Source: Cristatella mucedo (lineage: Eukaryota; Bryozoa; Phylactolaemata; Cristatellidae). Taken from it: a DNA stretch of 64,000 nucleotides. The stretch's first letter is position 1. Each line of letters starts with the position of its first letter. Position numbers and translations under genes: made by a program. This document shows, one piece after another, positions 46,063 to 56,965 of the stretch. The stretch spans positions 2,846,001-2,910,000 of the forward strand of contig WPIO01000026.1 of assembly GCA_009760855.2 (NCBI GenBank). Reading direction: 5' to 3'. The notes below the pieces were generated by a model, which had not been told where the DNA came from, ran no database searches, and was given only the letters and a program-made list of their open reading frames with translations.

Positions 46063-47044
46063 CTTGTCAATCAATGCTATTATTACAGCTTCATTACGTG
46101 AACGAACGGACGGACATGCTGTGTCTGGCAGCAGAAAAAGCGAGGGTTTGAAGCCAATCAATCCAAAGGAGCAGGTAATAATAATAATAACTAGGCTACC
46201 TCTGACAAACTCGACCAAGGATTTGCTTTCATTAGTAACTCCTGGACATTGAAAACGTAACTAAAACAATAGCCTAGCTAAGTAAAAGGAAGGCCTGGAA
46301 ACTGCCGTGGCTGAGAGGCAGAATGCTCAGTTAGAAAGACAATAAGAAGGCAACCTTGCAAGCACGATGCCCGCTAAATAATCCAAACCCAACCGTGTCT
46401 TTAGAAGGAGGCCAGTAAACCTCTTCCAACCCCCAGACCATGAATAATAACGATGCTAATAACAATAATACATCATTTGTAAGGCACCCTAAAACACATA
46501 ATTTAATTTCTATCCAGGCCCTGCTCAATACGATGAAAGAGAACCGATGCCCAAGAGCTAATGATATGCACGGTATCGAGGATGCAAAAGCAAATAGTCC
46601 TATGCTAACGTTAGCATGCTAAATATAACAATAGTACACGCATAGCCATTGGATAGTAAGACCTAAGGTTACTACCACGCACTGAATTATGCAAAGATAC
46701 GCACGAAAAGCACGCGTACGAAACAAAACCAGACAAGTTCACTGTGGCAAAAAAAATCTAACTGGAGCACATAAGTCTTAACTTAAAACTCTAGCTGAAA
46801 CTTGAAAAATGCATGTTTATTGCAGGTAGTGACTGTTATATTTGTGCAGGCAGTCGCACACAGATCAAGACGGCTCAGGCAGACGCCGTTTATTTCGGAA
46901 ACGTGGAACCGGGCCGGGCCGCACGGCCAGCACGCCGGCCTGCAAGCAACTGCTGCAAGTGGGTCCGCTGTTGTCGCCCCAGTGGCTTCCGACTGGGTAG
47001 TCCGCTCTCGTGGTACAGCACACCCAGCAGTGACCATACAATTA
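46063..47044. other. Unassigned DNA
   Basis: A GC-rich block at 46880-47000 is open in several frames on both strands (for example 46802-47191). It shows no domain, and compositional openness is the simplest explanation. Confidence 0.35.
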
Positions 47045-47682
47045 AGAGTTACAGACCTTTGGTGTGTACGAGCTGAAGGCTCGATCGTCGGATATATAGG
47101 CTTGTGCAAGCGAGTGAAGCAACATGAACACTGGAGAAAGGATATTGAAGTTGATTCGATGCTTAATCAGGAGCCAATTAAGCCCATATAGAAGTAACAT
47201 AATGAGGCAGCCACACCTCCGAACACAGACCAGACAAGCCGAAGAGTTTAGCACCAGAGCACACTATTAAGGGCACAGCAGTACAGCAGTACACAGGAGT
47301 ACTGAATAATGTGAATTGCAGTAAGTGATGTCATAGGCACGTGAACTAGTCGGGCTGTTGTACTCTCGTCTAATCGGGCCCTCATTCGGGTCTTCCTTAG
47401 GTGTATGGAGGCCGACTTAACAGCAAAGCAAAACTAATTACATGCAGACGTCAAAGCAGTGATGCTAGCTGAGCTAATCTTGAGGATTAAGTCTTCCAAC
47501 TTTCGGGTGACAATAGATTTTCTCATAACTATTAAGTTGGTCTTATTATCGTTAAGCCCCAGGAAGTTAGCAGCTATCCAAACGCGAATGTCGCTGACGA
47601 AAGTAGCAAGGAAATGAGCAAAAATCCGATGAGAAGCAGGGCATAGAATGGTCGAAGGAGATGATATCATCAGTACGGAAGC

Positions 47683-47753
<71 letters not shown>

Positions 47754-47985
47754 TTGATTGGCAACTCCATCGGCCAAGGTGACAGTTAACGCAGTGGAAA
47801 GAATAAGGCCTAAGACTGGACCATGACGACCCCATTTACCCTACTTTAAGGGCTCCCTTGATGACTCGACAGCTGTTCACATCTACACTCTTGACATCAC
47901 CAATGGAGGTGTGACCTGACCTAGTTAAGCACTGTCCTCTAAGCGATACCTAGGCGCTGGGAGAGGCGCTCGACAAGGATCTGCT
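47045..47985 (-). mobile_element. LINE family A/C, decayed copy with (GA)n insertion
   Basis: Minus strand: LVERLSQRLGIA (47940-47975, RT palm), then DIRVWIAANFLGLNDNKTNL (about 47560) and EDLILKISSASITAL. The thumb NSSACLVCVRRCGCL and LNWLLIKHRINFNILSPVF follows (47140-47250). The (GA)n array at 47683-47750 has displaced the catalytic segment. Confidence 0.65.
47683..47750. repeat. (GA)n microsatellite
   Basis: GA run of about 68 bp inside the LINE copy. Confidence 0.95.
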
Positions 47986-48324
47986 GGTTCTGTGGTACCG
48001 TCCAAACAGTTCCCTTCACAGCCAGGTCGGCTGGCGCTAGCTCGATTAGCCAGCAGGATTGCCCTGCCAGGCTTGCCCGTGATGGTCGGCCATATAGTGC
48101 AGGCGCCCCAGCTTCGAAATTCGCTGCATCGGTCGCCGATCGGTTAGCCGGGTGGCCACCTCCCTGCACCAGCACTGGTCATTGGTCACAGGTCATCGAA
48201 CCGAGTGAGCAGCAGCCGACTGCAGCTAATTGCTCTAATTCGGAAAGCAAGCCACACTACACCCGACCGCTGGGCTCATCGCCGGATGAAGCCGCTAACG
48301 GCAGGGCAGCTTAGCTCAGTTGCA

Positions 48325-48402
48325 GCAGATGAAAAACGCCTAGAAAGAGATTGAGTTCTCTGGGGGCGCTTTATCAAGTGGGTTATTATTATTATTATTG
48401 CT
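48325..48402 (+). mobile_element. LINE family A 3' tail only
   Basis: acgcctagaaagagattgag then tctgggggcgctttatcaag and (ATT)n. One of the best-preserved hairpin tails. Confidence 0.8.
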
Positions 48403-48734
48403 GCTGGCCAGCGCTGTCGAGCTCAGCAGGACAGCTCAGTTAACGCTCCTTTTTACACTGTCGACAAAGGCATTCATCTAGCAGCTCTGCAAATGGACTG
48501 CTCTTCGAACGAACGCCGTCGGTCTAAACCTGCACATGAACGTAAGGTGTGCACCTGGCCAGATCAACATACTCCCAGCTTCTTAATGAGAAAAAACTTC
48601 ACCTCGTGGCAGGGACGACGTAATTTATCTTTCGACTTCAGCCGAAAACACCCGATGACCCAGCAAAATCTCAAGCTCAAAAGCCGGAGGTAATGGCATC
48701 TTTATCCAACTACCCTGGAGGCTCGAATCAGCTT

Positions 48735-48915
48735 GTCAGATCAATATTTTAGATATCCATATGTTATGTCAGATATCCATACGTGCGACAGCAGCTCTCG
48801 GCAAGTAAGCTCATCGTTACACTCGGCTGGAGATCGCCCTCGGTCCTTGCTTCTCCCATTTATCCAGTAACTCTCCCAGAAAATTTGGGCCCATGGTATC
48901 AACTATCACCTAGAA
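48735..48915 (+). mobile_element. LINE family B RT fragment
   Basis: ggagatcgccctcggtcctt, gcttctcccatttatccagt and gggcccatggtatcaactat follow the [20 protein letters not shown] to HGIGYHFY segment of the 10164 copy in order, with indels. Confidence 0.6.
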
Positions 48916-49998
48916 CAACAAGCGAATGTGCCATCGGTGATTAGCAAGGACTGTCGTAAAAGTGCACACACTGGTAGTGTTGGTTCGGTGTTTAGTTCAG
49001 CAGCTCACCTGGCCGACATTTTACTTGTATCGTGTATTTACTCCACTTCACTTATTACCCAGGTTCAGTGTCGTATGCCATAGTATTGCACAGTCTTGAC
49101 TAATTATACCTATTTCAAAAGCCTAACCTGCTTTTCGTGGCCTATAAGCCATTGGATGCATATTTGGCCTACTACAATTGTGCGAGAAAGACAGCAGCAA
49201 TGTAACAGTGGCCTTCAGTGAAATTGGCAAGTGCCGTAATTAATGGAAGACCAACAGCAAGGACCGCCGTCTAATGCCACTGATACACCTCAATGCAAAG
49301 AATCAGTCTATCCCAGATCAGTTGCTAGACCTCAGCATTACTCGGTCATTAAATTACCACCTTACAAAGTGAGACTTGAAACAGCAATGTCTCAGCATAT
49401 GCTCTTGTTCATATGTGCATTCGGTAGAGAAGAGACGTGGATTCACTGTTAATATAAATCTTACTTTTGGGTGACGATGCTATCTGAAGGAGCATTGGTG
49501 CTACAATCAACGAAGCAGCAAGGAAAATACTCTTGAAACATTGATCATAATTTTAATAAGCAAATGATCGATTTTTTCAATCCAGGTTCTCTGCTAGCTA
49601 GACGTGTTGAACAAAGATCGTCACATTCGTCGGGCATCATTCGAATGTAAAAGAATGACAAAGCTGAGAAAGTGGCCAGGAAAAAACCACGCGGTTTCAA
49701 TCTTGATGTGCCCTGGATGCCATTTTTAAACAGTAGTCAAAGGGTCCAGATTCGAACCCTCCAGAAATCCTCCAACGAGCTTACAACGTAGTACCTCGGC
49801 GAAGTGGGAAAACGGTGGGAGCTTGGCTGTGGCTGTGCACGATGCCGCCAACCCTGCCATAAAGCAAGACGTTTCCACTGCAATATCTATGGGGGGAGTA
49901 TCAAAATGGTCGGAAGTGAAAGAGTCGATGAGCTGGTCCCCTCTGACCGACCATCCAACCAGTCAGAGCATCGTGCATGAATGAGCACAGCAAAAGGT

Positions 49999-50020
49999 CT
50001 TTCATCGTGCACGATGAAAG
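49999..50020. repeat. Perfect 22-bp palindrome
   Basis: ctttcatcgtg and its exact reverse complement cacgatgaaag are joined with no spacer. A further partial copy (tcatcgtgcatga) lies about 30 bp to the left. Function unknown. Confidence 0.7.
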
Positions 50021-50459
50021 CATCTTGCCTCGCTCATCAGAGCAGCTCTTCCGGGGTGCCAAATGCAGCCTTCCACTGGGGTCACACTCGGCCTGGGTCA
50101 AGGACAGCGAGTGCGACTTGAGGAGCACAGGGTACACAGTAATGCACGAACACGATGTGGTGTCCAATGGGGTTTGCCTTCTGTACCAGAGGTCCAGCCA
50201 GGCTTTTAGGGAGACTGCAGAGCAAGCACTGCTCACCACTGTCTTGCAAGCAGAAACGACGAGTACAACGTGACTAGCAGAGTGACTGCGCAAGGGGGGG
50301 ACAGGTGCGTACTCTCCCCTATGGCAGGGGGAGGCTACGGCCTACGCAACCTCTATTATTCTTATAACCCCACTGCCACCAGTGACAAAATTCTGTCGCA
50401 CTCCTTCCGTTCGATAAACAACCGCTGAGTTCGTGTAAAAAAATAATGCGTGCTCTGGA

Positions 50460-50553
50460 CACTTTCATTAATTGCGAGCTTTGCCACCTGCACGAATATC
50501 TTCTGGGTCTTGCCTCCCCCCCCCACCCCACGGATAGAAATCCTGGCTTCGAC
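50460..50553 (-). repeat. Unclassified interspersed repeat R
   Basis: On the minus strand: gccaggatttctatccgtgg, then ggcaagacccagaagatatt. Similar to 29668-29840 (plus) and 63300-63360 (minus). Confidence 0.5.
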
Positions 50554-51621
50554 TCTGCCTGAGACGGACTCGTGGTGCCTGCTAGTGTAATATGCAAAAT
50601 AGCTGGCCATTCAAGCGCACTCAATTCGTTCTTGGGCGTTCGTGGGTCGTGCCTCTGCACTCAGCTCTGAATTTTTTGCAAGCTCCGTTAAAGCCAGCCT
50701 CCAGCCAGCCCCCCCCCATACTAGCAGGCAGGGTAGCTCGGGAATATCGGATTATGTTCCCTACAAGCCGGAATCTCCCATCAAAATACTACTGTGATTC
50801 AGAACTGGTCCTCGAATAGAAGGTTTGGAGTTGCATGACCGGAAGAGCTGCATGGCACACAGCTAATCTGCCAGTGGAGTTTCCCAATTCTGTCCAATGA
50901 ATGAACCCAGAAACGTGTCAGATGCCTTTACCTTTACATTTGGTCGGCAGGGTCGCTATCTGGTAACGAATAAGCTGCCAATGAACAAACGGCTGCTTTC
51001 AGTGAAGGCAGAATTGAAACTATGATCAGTTGCAGCCGAACGATAAGTGAGCTCTGCTACATAATTTAGGGGGCGTTTAGCCACACGATTGCTTATCACG
51101 AGGCTAAAAGAAAAGTAAGCTGTTACGTTTAGCATCCTAAGAAAGACTCGAGAGTTCCTCCCAGTTTCAATCAGTACTCTTAGCAGGTATGGCCGTGAGT
51201 CACAGCAGTCATGCATTTGACATGCAAAGATTTGACTGGGTCAGCTGAGCTTGCTTGACCTTTGCGACGTTCATGAGGACCACGGCATCGATGACATCCA
51301 CTGAGACAATTCATGACTCGACCACTAGTTTTTACCTGGGTCTTAGCCACATGGGTACGAGGCTCTAACTTCACAACCCAGGTCGGGGAGGGGGTCCAAA
51401 TGCAGCAGCAGGCAATTCTTTATTGTCCTCTGTAAGTAAAAGTGATAGCCACTACAGCTTTTCTGCTAACTCCATATGAGAGGATATTAAATGATAAACT
51501 TTGACTTTTTACTACTCGTCAACAAACTGAAAAACCTTTTCGCTTTTAATTAATCTTCGAAATATAACCTCTTTTGTACTTTCTGTCTGTATGTCTGTCT
51601 CTCTCTTCTCTCTCTGTCCCC

Positions 51622-51622
<1 letters not shown>

Positions 51623-51716
<94 letters not shown>
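51623..51716. repeat. (CT)n microsatellite
   Basis: CT dinucleotide run of about 94 bp, the longest pure array in the window. Confidence 0.95.
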
Positions 51717-51719
<3 letters not shown>

Positions 51720-51963
51720 CTCTCTGCCACTGTCCTCTTTCATTGTCAAGTGCAGCAAACACATTAATTGTTTTCAAACGAATGCACACATAACCACAAG
51801 AAAAACCCACCAACCATGTTTCGATGAAGACAATGTGCTATCTCCTGTCAAGGCCAATGCTCTTGAAGCAGAGGCACCCGTTTTGCTTTTCTTAGCATAG
51901 ATTCATGCTGCTTGGCCAAGCTTTGGCTCTTTTGCATAGTCCCACTGGACGCATCGGTCGTGG

Positions 51964-52118
51964 CTACTTTTCACAATTGATTACGGTCAGGATAAGGTGC
52001 AAGAGCTCAGGGAGAATAAGCAAAACCGTGACCACAAAACGGCTTTCCATCCCGCTCTCTACATGAAATGGAAACCCTTTGTAGACTCTGTTAGCTATAG
52101 GAGCACAGCCATCGTTAG
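51964..52118 (-). CDS. Possible alternative terminal exon, Ig-superfamily gene (hydrophobic C-terminus)
   Basis: It follows the donor of the 52169-52318 exon after only 50 nt. The acceptor is a pyrimidine-rich cgctattccttgtactcggag (AG at 52119-52120), in matching phase 1. It reads ANDGCAPIANRVYKGFPFHV, then a hydrophobic FVVTVLLILPELLHLILTVI, then a TAG at 51964-51966. If used it would end the protein with a membrane-anchor-like segment and break the Ig domain that the 45282-45410 exon otherwise completes. It may be an alternative end or a chance match. Confidence 0.3.
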
Positions 52119-52168
52119 CTCCGAGTACAAGGAATAGCGCAAAAAGAAGTAGCAATCAATCTACGTAC

Positions 52169-52318
52169 CTTGCTTGTCCACTTGCTTGAGAACATCATTG
52201 CAGATAAGTCTGTACATTTCAGGGTCAGGATATCCTTTGGCAACATATGAAAGAGTAACATTTCCATCTGCTGTCACTAAAGAGCCGGGATACTCATCAA
52301 ACGCTAGGCTCATACTCC
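52169..52318 (-). CDS. Exon, Ig-superfamily gene (A to D strands of an Ig domain)
   Basis: This is a 150-bp minus-strand exon with acceptor ttttttcatctgttcag (AG at 52319-52320) and donor CAAG|GTACGT (52168-52163), both near-consensus. In phase 1 to 1 it reads SMSLAFDEYPGSLVTADGNV then TLSYVAKGYPDPEMYRLICN. DGNVTLSYVAKGYPDPE is the B-strand and B-C turn pattern of Ig domains (..G.VTL.C.A.G.P.P.). The usual B-strand Cys is Tyr here, and a Cys sits in LICND instead. The downstream partner exon at 45282-45410 supplies the remaining strands. NVT is a potential N-glycosylation site. Confidence 0.6.
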
Positions 52319-52558
52319 CTGAACAGATGAAAAAATTGCGAATCACCGATAAACTGATTAAAAGGGTTTTCATGCGTTGACCAAGCTTCTATAGCAAACA
52401 GGTCTGGCTGTAGCAAAAATACTATGCAAATAAAAATGAGCCAAGCTTTGCCAGCATGACGTCTGTCATCTGCAAGCCACCCAGCTGCTAGCAGCACCCA
52501 ACAGACACTGATATGAGCTCTGATCGTAGCAATAAGCTCTGTTTGCAGCAACACTCAC

Positions 52559-52781
52559 TATTCACTTGGATACAGAAACTGTAAACAATGTCACCGATGC
52601 CCTGATTAGTAGGTGAAGCTTTAAGGCTATAGAATCTGTATCCAATGGTGCTGGTTGTTTCTTGATCTGCAAGGCAGGTACGGCGACAGAGCTCATTCTG
52701 CTCACACCGCTGGACATCACACACCTTCCCCGGTAATTTGGATTCCTTGTTTACTTTCAGCATGCCAAAATAAACGATAGT
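52559..52781 (-). CDS. Exon, Ig-superfamily gene (cysteine-rich segment and Ig F-G strands)
   Basis: This 223-bp minus-strand exon has acceptor cgccttcttgccttgcag (AG at 52782-52783) and donor AATA|GTGAGT (52558-52553). It is open in one frame, phase 0 to 1. It begins TIVYFGMLKVNKESKLPGK, then a cysteine-rich VCDVQRCEQNELCRRTCLAD, then GIGDIVYSFCIQVN. The last segment resembles the F-strand Cys and start of the G strand of an Ig-like domain. The next exon adds R, giving the potential glycosylation site NRS. Five cysteines in about 20 residues suggest a disulfide-rich extracellular segment. The 240-nt intron to the next exon is clean. Confidence 0.55.
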
Positions 52782-52904
52782 CTGCAAGGCAAGAAGGCGA
52801 CGATAGATGAATGAAACCGGTGTGCCACATTGAATGAGATTTACAAGACTGCACTGGACAGTAAGATTGCTTAAATTAGCCTTACTAGACTCACATTAGC
52901 ACAA

Positions 52905-52934
52905 GACATGCACAGACACGCACAGACACGCACA

Positions 52935-52984
<50 letters not shown>

Positions 52985-53125
52985 CACATACACACACACA
53001 TGCATGCATCCACATGCACAGACAAGCAAGCACATGCACAGACAAGCACACTCACAGACAAGCGCACGCACAGATAAGCACACTCACAAACATGCACACA
53101 AACAGACATGCACAGGCACGCACAC
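52905..53125. repeat. (CA)n and CACAGACA minisatellite
   Basis: CA array with interspersed CAGACACG, CATGCACAGACAAG and related units over about 220 bp. All frames across it are artefacts. Confidence 0.9.
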
Positions 53126-53392
53126 ATGAGGAAACATGCTGCTACAAACGCAGATGTAAGCAGCAGTCATAAAAACAAATTTCTCAAAAATACAGCGCAT
53201 GTAATAGGCGCTGGTCCTTGCACACCGGCATCAGATACAGGAGAAGCTCAATATTGGTTAGACAGATACCCCTCGAAGCGCAGCTTGCAAGCCTTTTGCT
53301 TAAGCACTAAGAAATGGCGATATATGGCGATGATGGCAAACGACGGCAATCATGACCACCTGTATATAAATAAAACGTCCGTGTAAAGTAAT

Positions 53393-53990
53393 GTAATGTA
53401 CCTCTGTCTGTAACTCCACAATACTACAAAGACTACGTGAGTGTTACGTGGGAGGTTTTGTATAGCACCCTCACAGCCTAGGTGGCTTTCGGTACAAATT
53501 CGGTAGCCAACAGACTTCATCTCACAAAACAATGAGATAGTGGGAAGCATAGCTGGGTCAGGAGAGCAGTTGAGGTAGTAAGTAGCATGGAAGTAGCAGC
53601 TCAGGACGGCTGGAAACGATGCACCATAGCCGGCAGCAGGAGAGAAGATCAAGTTGCCTAAGAATTGTAGAACTGAGTTCCACAGTCTAGGACCTGCAGA
53701 GCAAAAGCTTCTGTGGCCAACGACCTTCAAGCAGAGAAATGGAACAGCTAATTTATCGCCCATACAGGACCCGGGGGCACGAGGTGGCTGAAGGTGGTGC
53801 AGCAGTTCAACTAGGTATGAAGGAGCCAAGCCGTGGCGGGCCTTGTGGGTCTGCGTAAGAGCTTTGCTCTGTATCCGTTGATCAACCGGCAGCAGCTATC
53901 TTAGCTCTTTCATTAAAGGAGACACGTGGTCAACTAGCCTTGCAGACATATTTATCACCAGCTTCAGTAGCCTAGTGGCTTTTTCGATTG
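53393..53990 (-). mobile_element. LINE family B, 5'-truncated 3' end
   Basis: Minus-strand frame: APSYLVELLHHLQPPRAPGS, KLAVPFLCLKVVGHRSFCSA, GPRLWNSVLQFLGN, then 3' UTR and a terminal tacat repeat (reverse strand near 53385-53400). It abuts a LINE A tail at 53998. Confidence 0.85.
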
Positions 53991-53997
53991 CCCAGCC

Positions 53998-54735
53998 AAA
54001 ATAACAATAATAATAACAATAATAATGCACTTGATAAAGCGCCCTCAGAGAACTCAATCTCTTTCTAGGCGCTTTACATTTGCTGCAAAGGGAAACGCGA
54101 TTGAATGGTGAGTAATATCATGCATGATAAAAAACAACATGAATAACATGGTTAGGGGTGACATGCACAGGGTCAGCATGCAAATGTGGTTAGTGGCAGC
54201 ACGCACAGTGTCAGCACGCATAAGCACATCAAGGACGAATCACAGGGACCCACTATATGCTGTCCTAAATAGGTGTGTTTTTAAGTTCTTTTTAAATGTG
54301 GTCAAGTCAGGGGATGTTCTGACGCAAGTCGGGAGGGAGTTCCAGGCTTTGGGAGAATACGAAATAAATGCACGGTCTCCAAAGGATTTGAGGTTTGTAC
54401 GATGTATTGGTAGACTGTTGGATTCCGAAAGTCGGGAGGGAGTTCCAGGCTTTGGGAGAATACGAAATAAATGCACGGTCTCCAAAGGATTTGAGGTTTG
54501 TACGATGTATTGGTAGACTGTTGGATTCCGAAAAGTGGGTGGTACTATGCTTGGCCTGGTGGGGCAGTAGATCTGAGAGATAGGCAGGAGCCGAAGAATG
54601 AAGTGACCTAAAAGTGAGCGACAAAACCTTGAAGTCAATCCGTTGCTTGACTGGTAGCCAGTGCAGGTCGGCAAAAATTGGAATCGCATTGAGTGTGTCC
54701 AGCGATTTAACCTAAAAACCTCTGACCAAGACACA
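53998..54735 (-). mobile_element. LINE family A 3' end with internal tandem duplication
   Basis: The (ATT)n tail, hairpin and 3' UTR (54000-54260) precede, in minus sense, the ORF end (SLTFRSLHSSAPAYLSDLLP, RTNLKSFGDRAFISYSPKAW). It extends up to the thumb (FQFLPTCTGYQSSNGLTSR relatives). A 103-bp segment is duplicated in tandem (54326-54428, 54429-54531). Confidence 0.85.
54326..54531. repeat. 103-bp perfect tandem duplication
   Basis: Unit aagtcgggagggagttccag ... ttggattccga, identical in both copies as read. It lies inside the LINE A C-terminal coding region and shifts its frame (103 is not a multiple of 3). Confidence 0.9.
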
Positions 54736-54739
54736 ATTT

Positions 54740-56430
54740 TTTAAATCTGTCTGTCAGGCAGGTCTTTTTGATCTGCACACAGACTCGACCGACAGCCTTG
54801 ATGTCCTCACTGATGTAGTGAATATAACACTTACGAGTGCTCTTGACAAGCATGCTCCCGTACATTCTGCCCGTGTACAAAGTCGTGGAGATTCTTTCTA
54901 ATTGACGAAAAAACTTCAACAATGTGCCGTGTTAAGAGCAGGGTTGGACGCCGTTTTAAGAAGTCTAGGTCTGATGAAGATCCATTTAATTTCAAAGACT
55001 TCCTTCGATTCTACACCCAGAAGCTTAAAAAGGCCAAGACTTTCTTCGCTCGAGAACTGATGTCCTGCAAGTCAGACCCAAGCAGGTTTATAAGACGGTA
55101 AACAATTTGCTGACCAATGCTGACAGGTCTCAGTCCCCATATATTAACAGCTCGGCCGAAAATTTGTCAGCCATCTTTAATAAAACAATTGCTCACATTA
55201 GTGCCTCCATAAAGCCCCCTCAACTAAAGCAATTGCTGAATCGCAACCTGTGTCCTTCCCTAAAATATTTTCCGAGGTTTCTGCATGCAACGTGGCTACC
55301 ATAATAAAGTCTAGTAAAAACAGCACATCTCCTGAAGACCCTATGGAATCATCTCAGTGATCTTCACTGGCAGACCAACTTAGCCCAGTCATAACCAAGA
55401 TTTGTAATACTTCTCAGGAAAAAAGGGCTGTACTGCAAGTCCTTCAAATCAGCAATCGTTAGTCCGATACTTCGAAAGCCTGTTTTAGACAAAGGGGTTC
55501 TTGCAAACTACCACCCAGTTTCCCTGCTTCCTTTTTTGTCAAAGACTATTTAAACAAAATTGTCACTAAGCAGCTGGTAGCACACATTGGAAAAATTGAC
55601 ATCTCATAAAAATTTTCAATCTGGGTTCAATTGGCAGCACTCCACTGAAACTGCTTATTTCCATGTAACCAATGACATCCTTTGCAGGAACGATGAAAGA
55701 AATGTCAAAGCCCTAGCATTGCTAGATCTACCTTCGACACAGTTGATCACGATATCCAACTTGGATGATTGAGAACAGCGAGACTAGGCAATGGCTTGGT
55801 TTAAATCGCACTTGTCTGATCATGTTCAATCCGTGTCATGTGGGTCAGGTCTCCTTCAACAGACCAGTCAACTTAGAGTCCCTCAAAGTCTGTCCTCAGC
55901 CTTTTGCTGTTCTCCATTTACACACAACCTCTGGGAAAAGTGGTAGGATATCACATCTAAGTTTATGATACTCAGCTATATTTGTCATTTAAACCGTCGG
56001 AATCTGCTGTAGCAACTGATAAACTGAACGCTTGCCTTGCCGACATTCGATCCTGGACGTCAGCAAATTTCTTTAAACTACTAAATGAAGACCAAACTGA
56101 ACTGCTCCTCATAGGACACCCTAAGCGTGTGGCTGGACTAGAAGGCTTTGCTCTTCTAATAGGTGATGCTGTTGTGTGACCATCACAATCCACTCGGAAT
56201 TGTGCGTGTCGTCTTCGATAGCCACCTAAACTTTGAAAGCATCGTGAAGAAGACTGCTTCCACAGCAAGCCATGACGTCCGATCCCTATCGACGATTAGC
56301 TCTTCCACGATGGCTTACAAAAAATTTAACTAGCTTCTTAGTTCTATCTTGGCTAGATTATTGTAATTACCTTACGGCTACCGAAAAAACCGCCAGACCA
56401 GCTACAGCTGGCTATGAATAAGGTTGAAAG
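54740..56430 (+). mobile_element. LINE family B, decayed copy (linker and RT)
   Basis: Plus strand, EN-RT linker (tctgatctgcacacagactc-like text near 54770, then gtacattctgcccgtgtaca). Pre-RT (54950-55330), RT pieces SGFNWQHSTETAYFHV (about 55625), SYLSD/QSVSC region (55810-55850), worn YADD region (about 55960), FKPSESAVATDKLNACLADI with RSWTSANF (55985-56060), LLIGHPKRVAGLEGFALLIG (about 56110), and thumb to 56420. The 3' UTR is absent. Many frameshifts. Confidence 0.85.
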
Positions 56431-56439
56431 GCTAGTTGT

Positions 56440-56965
56440 GCCGTCGAAGGCACTTCTGTGTGTCCTGTTCACTACATCAGTGAGGGTATCGAGGCTGCCG
56501 GTCGAATCTGTGTGCCCATCAAGAAGACCTGCCAGTGATAAATATTTCAAAAATCTTCCCCGGTCAATGCTTTTTTATGTTGCGTCGCTGGATAAACTCA
56601 ATGTTACCTTGCACATAAAATGGAGCAGGAACAGTAAACGAGACAAATCAATGATCCAAGATGGTCAGGGAGCACACAACAAGGGCAGTGGGAAAACATT
56701 CTCCGGTGATAACGAGATCCAGATACGGCCACCGACGTGAGTGGCATGCTTAACGTGTTGAACCAAACCAAAGTTCTCTAGACAGTCAAAAATAAAGCAG
56801 ACATGGCAGTTGCTAGGGTTTTCAGCGTGAATTTGTAAGTCTCCGGCAATTAGTAACAGCATGTCACACCAGCATTTCAGTGAGGAACTCCGAAAACTCC
56901 TCTAAAAGTAAGGCCAGACAGCCAGAAGGAAATCGGTATATCACAGCAGTGAGAGGTTTGGTCTT
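56440..56965 (-). mobile_element. LINE family B endonuclease fragment, opposite strand
   Basis: The minus-strand frames read LALLLEEFSEFLTEML (about 56910), then LLLIAGDLQIHAENPSN and FDCLENFGLVQHVKHATHVG (56700-56860). This is the conserved GD.N.H and THV.G part of an APE-type endonuclease, followed by the EN-RT linker DSTGSLDTLTDVVNRT (about 56500). It is the only recognisable LINE endonuclease in the window. It abuts the RT copy in opposite orientation. Confidence 0.8.

Larger units (their letters stand above)
48916..51622. other. Mostly unassigned DNA
   Basis: Contains a repeat-R copy (about 50460-50553, minus), a B-box-like ggttcgaatc on the minus strand near 49750, and a plus frame 49977-50273 that looks protein-like but has no domain. 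A diverged SINE B-like stretch may lie at 51380-51470. The GC-rich frames around 50320-50660 are explained by repeat R. Confidence 0.35.

Noticed and set aside
49243-49452. Gypsy gag-like frame (HYSVIKLPPYKVRL)
   Set aside because: The similarity is limited to a few residues, with no zinc knuckle or pol nearby.
51512-51900. Arg-Glu and Ser-Leu repeat ORFs on both strands
   Set aside because: They are translations of the (CT)n array.
52871-53129. Cys-Val and Thr-His repeat ORFs
   Set aside because: They are translations of the (CA)n minisatellite.
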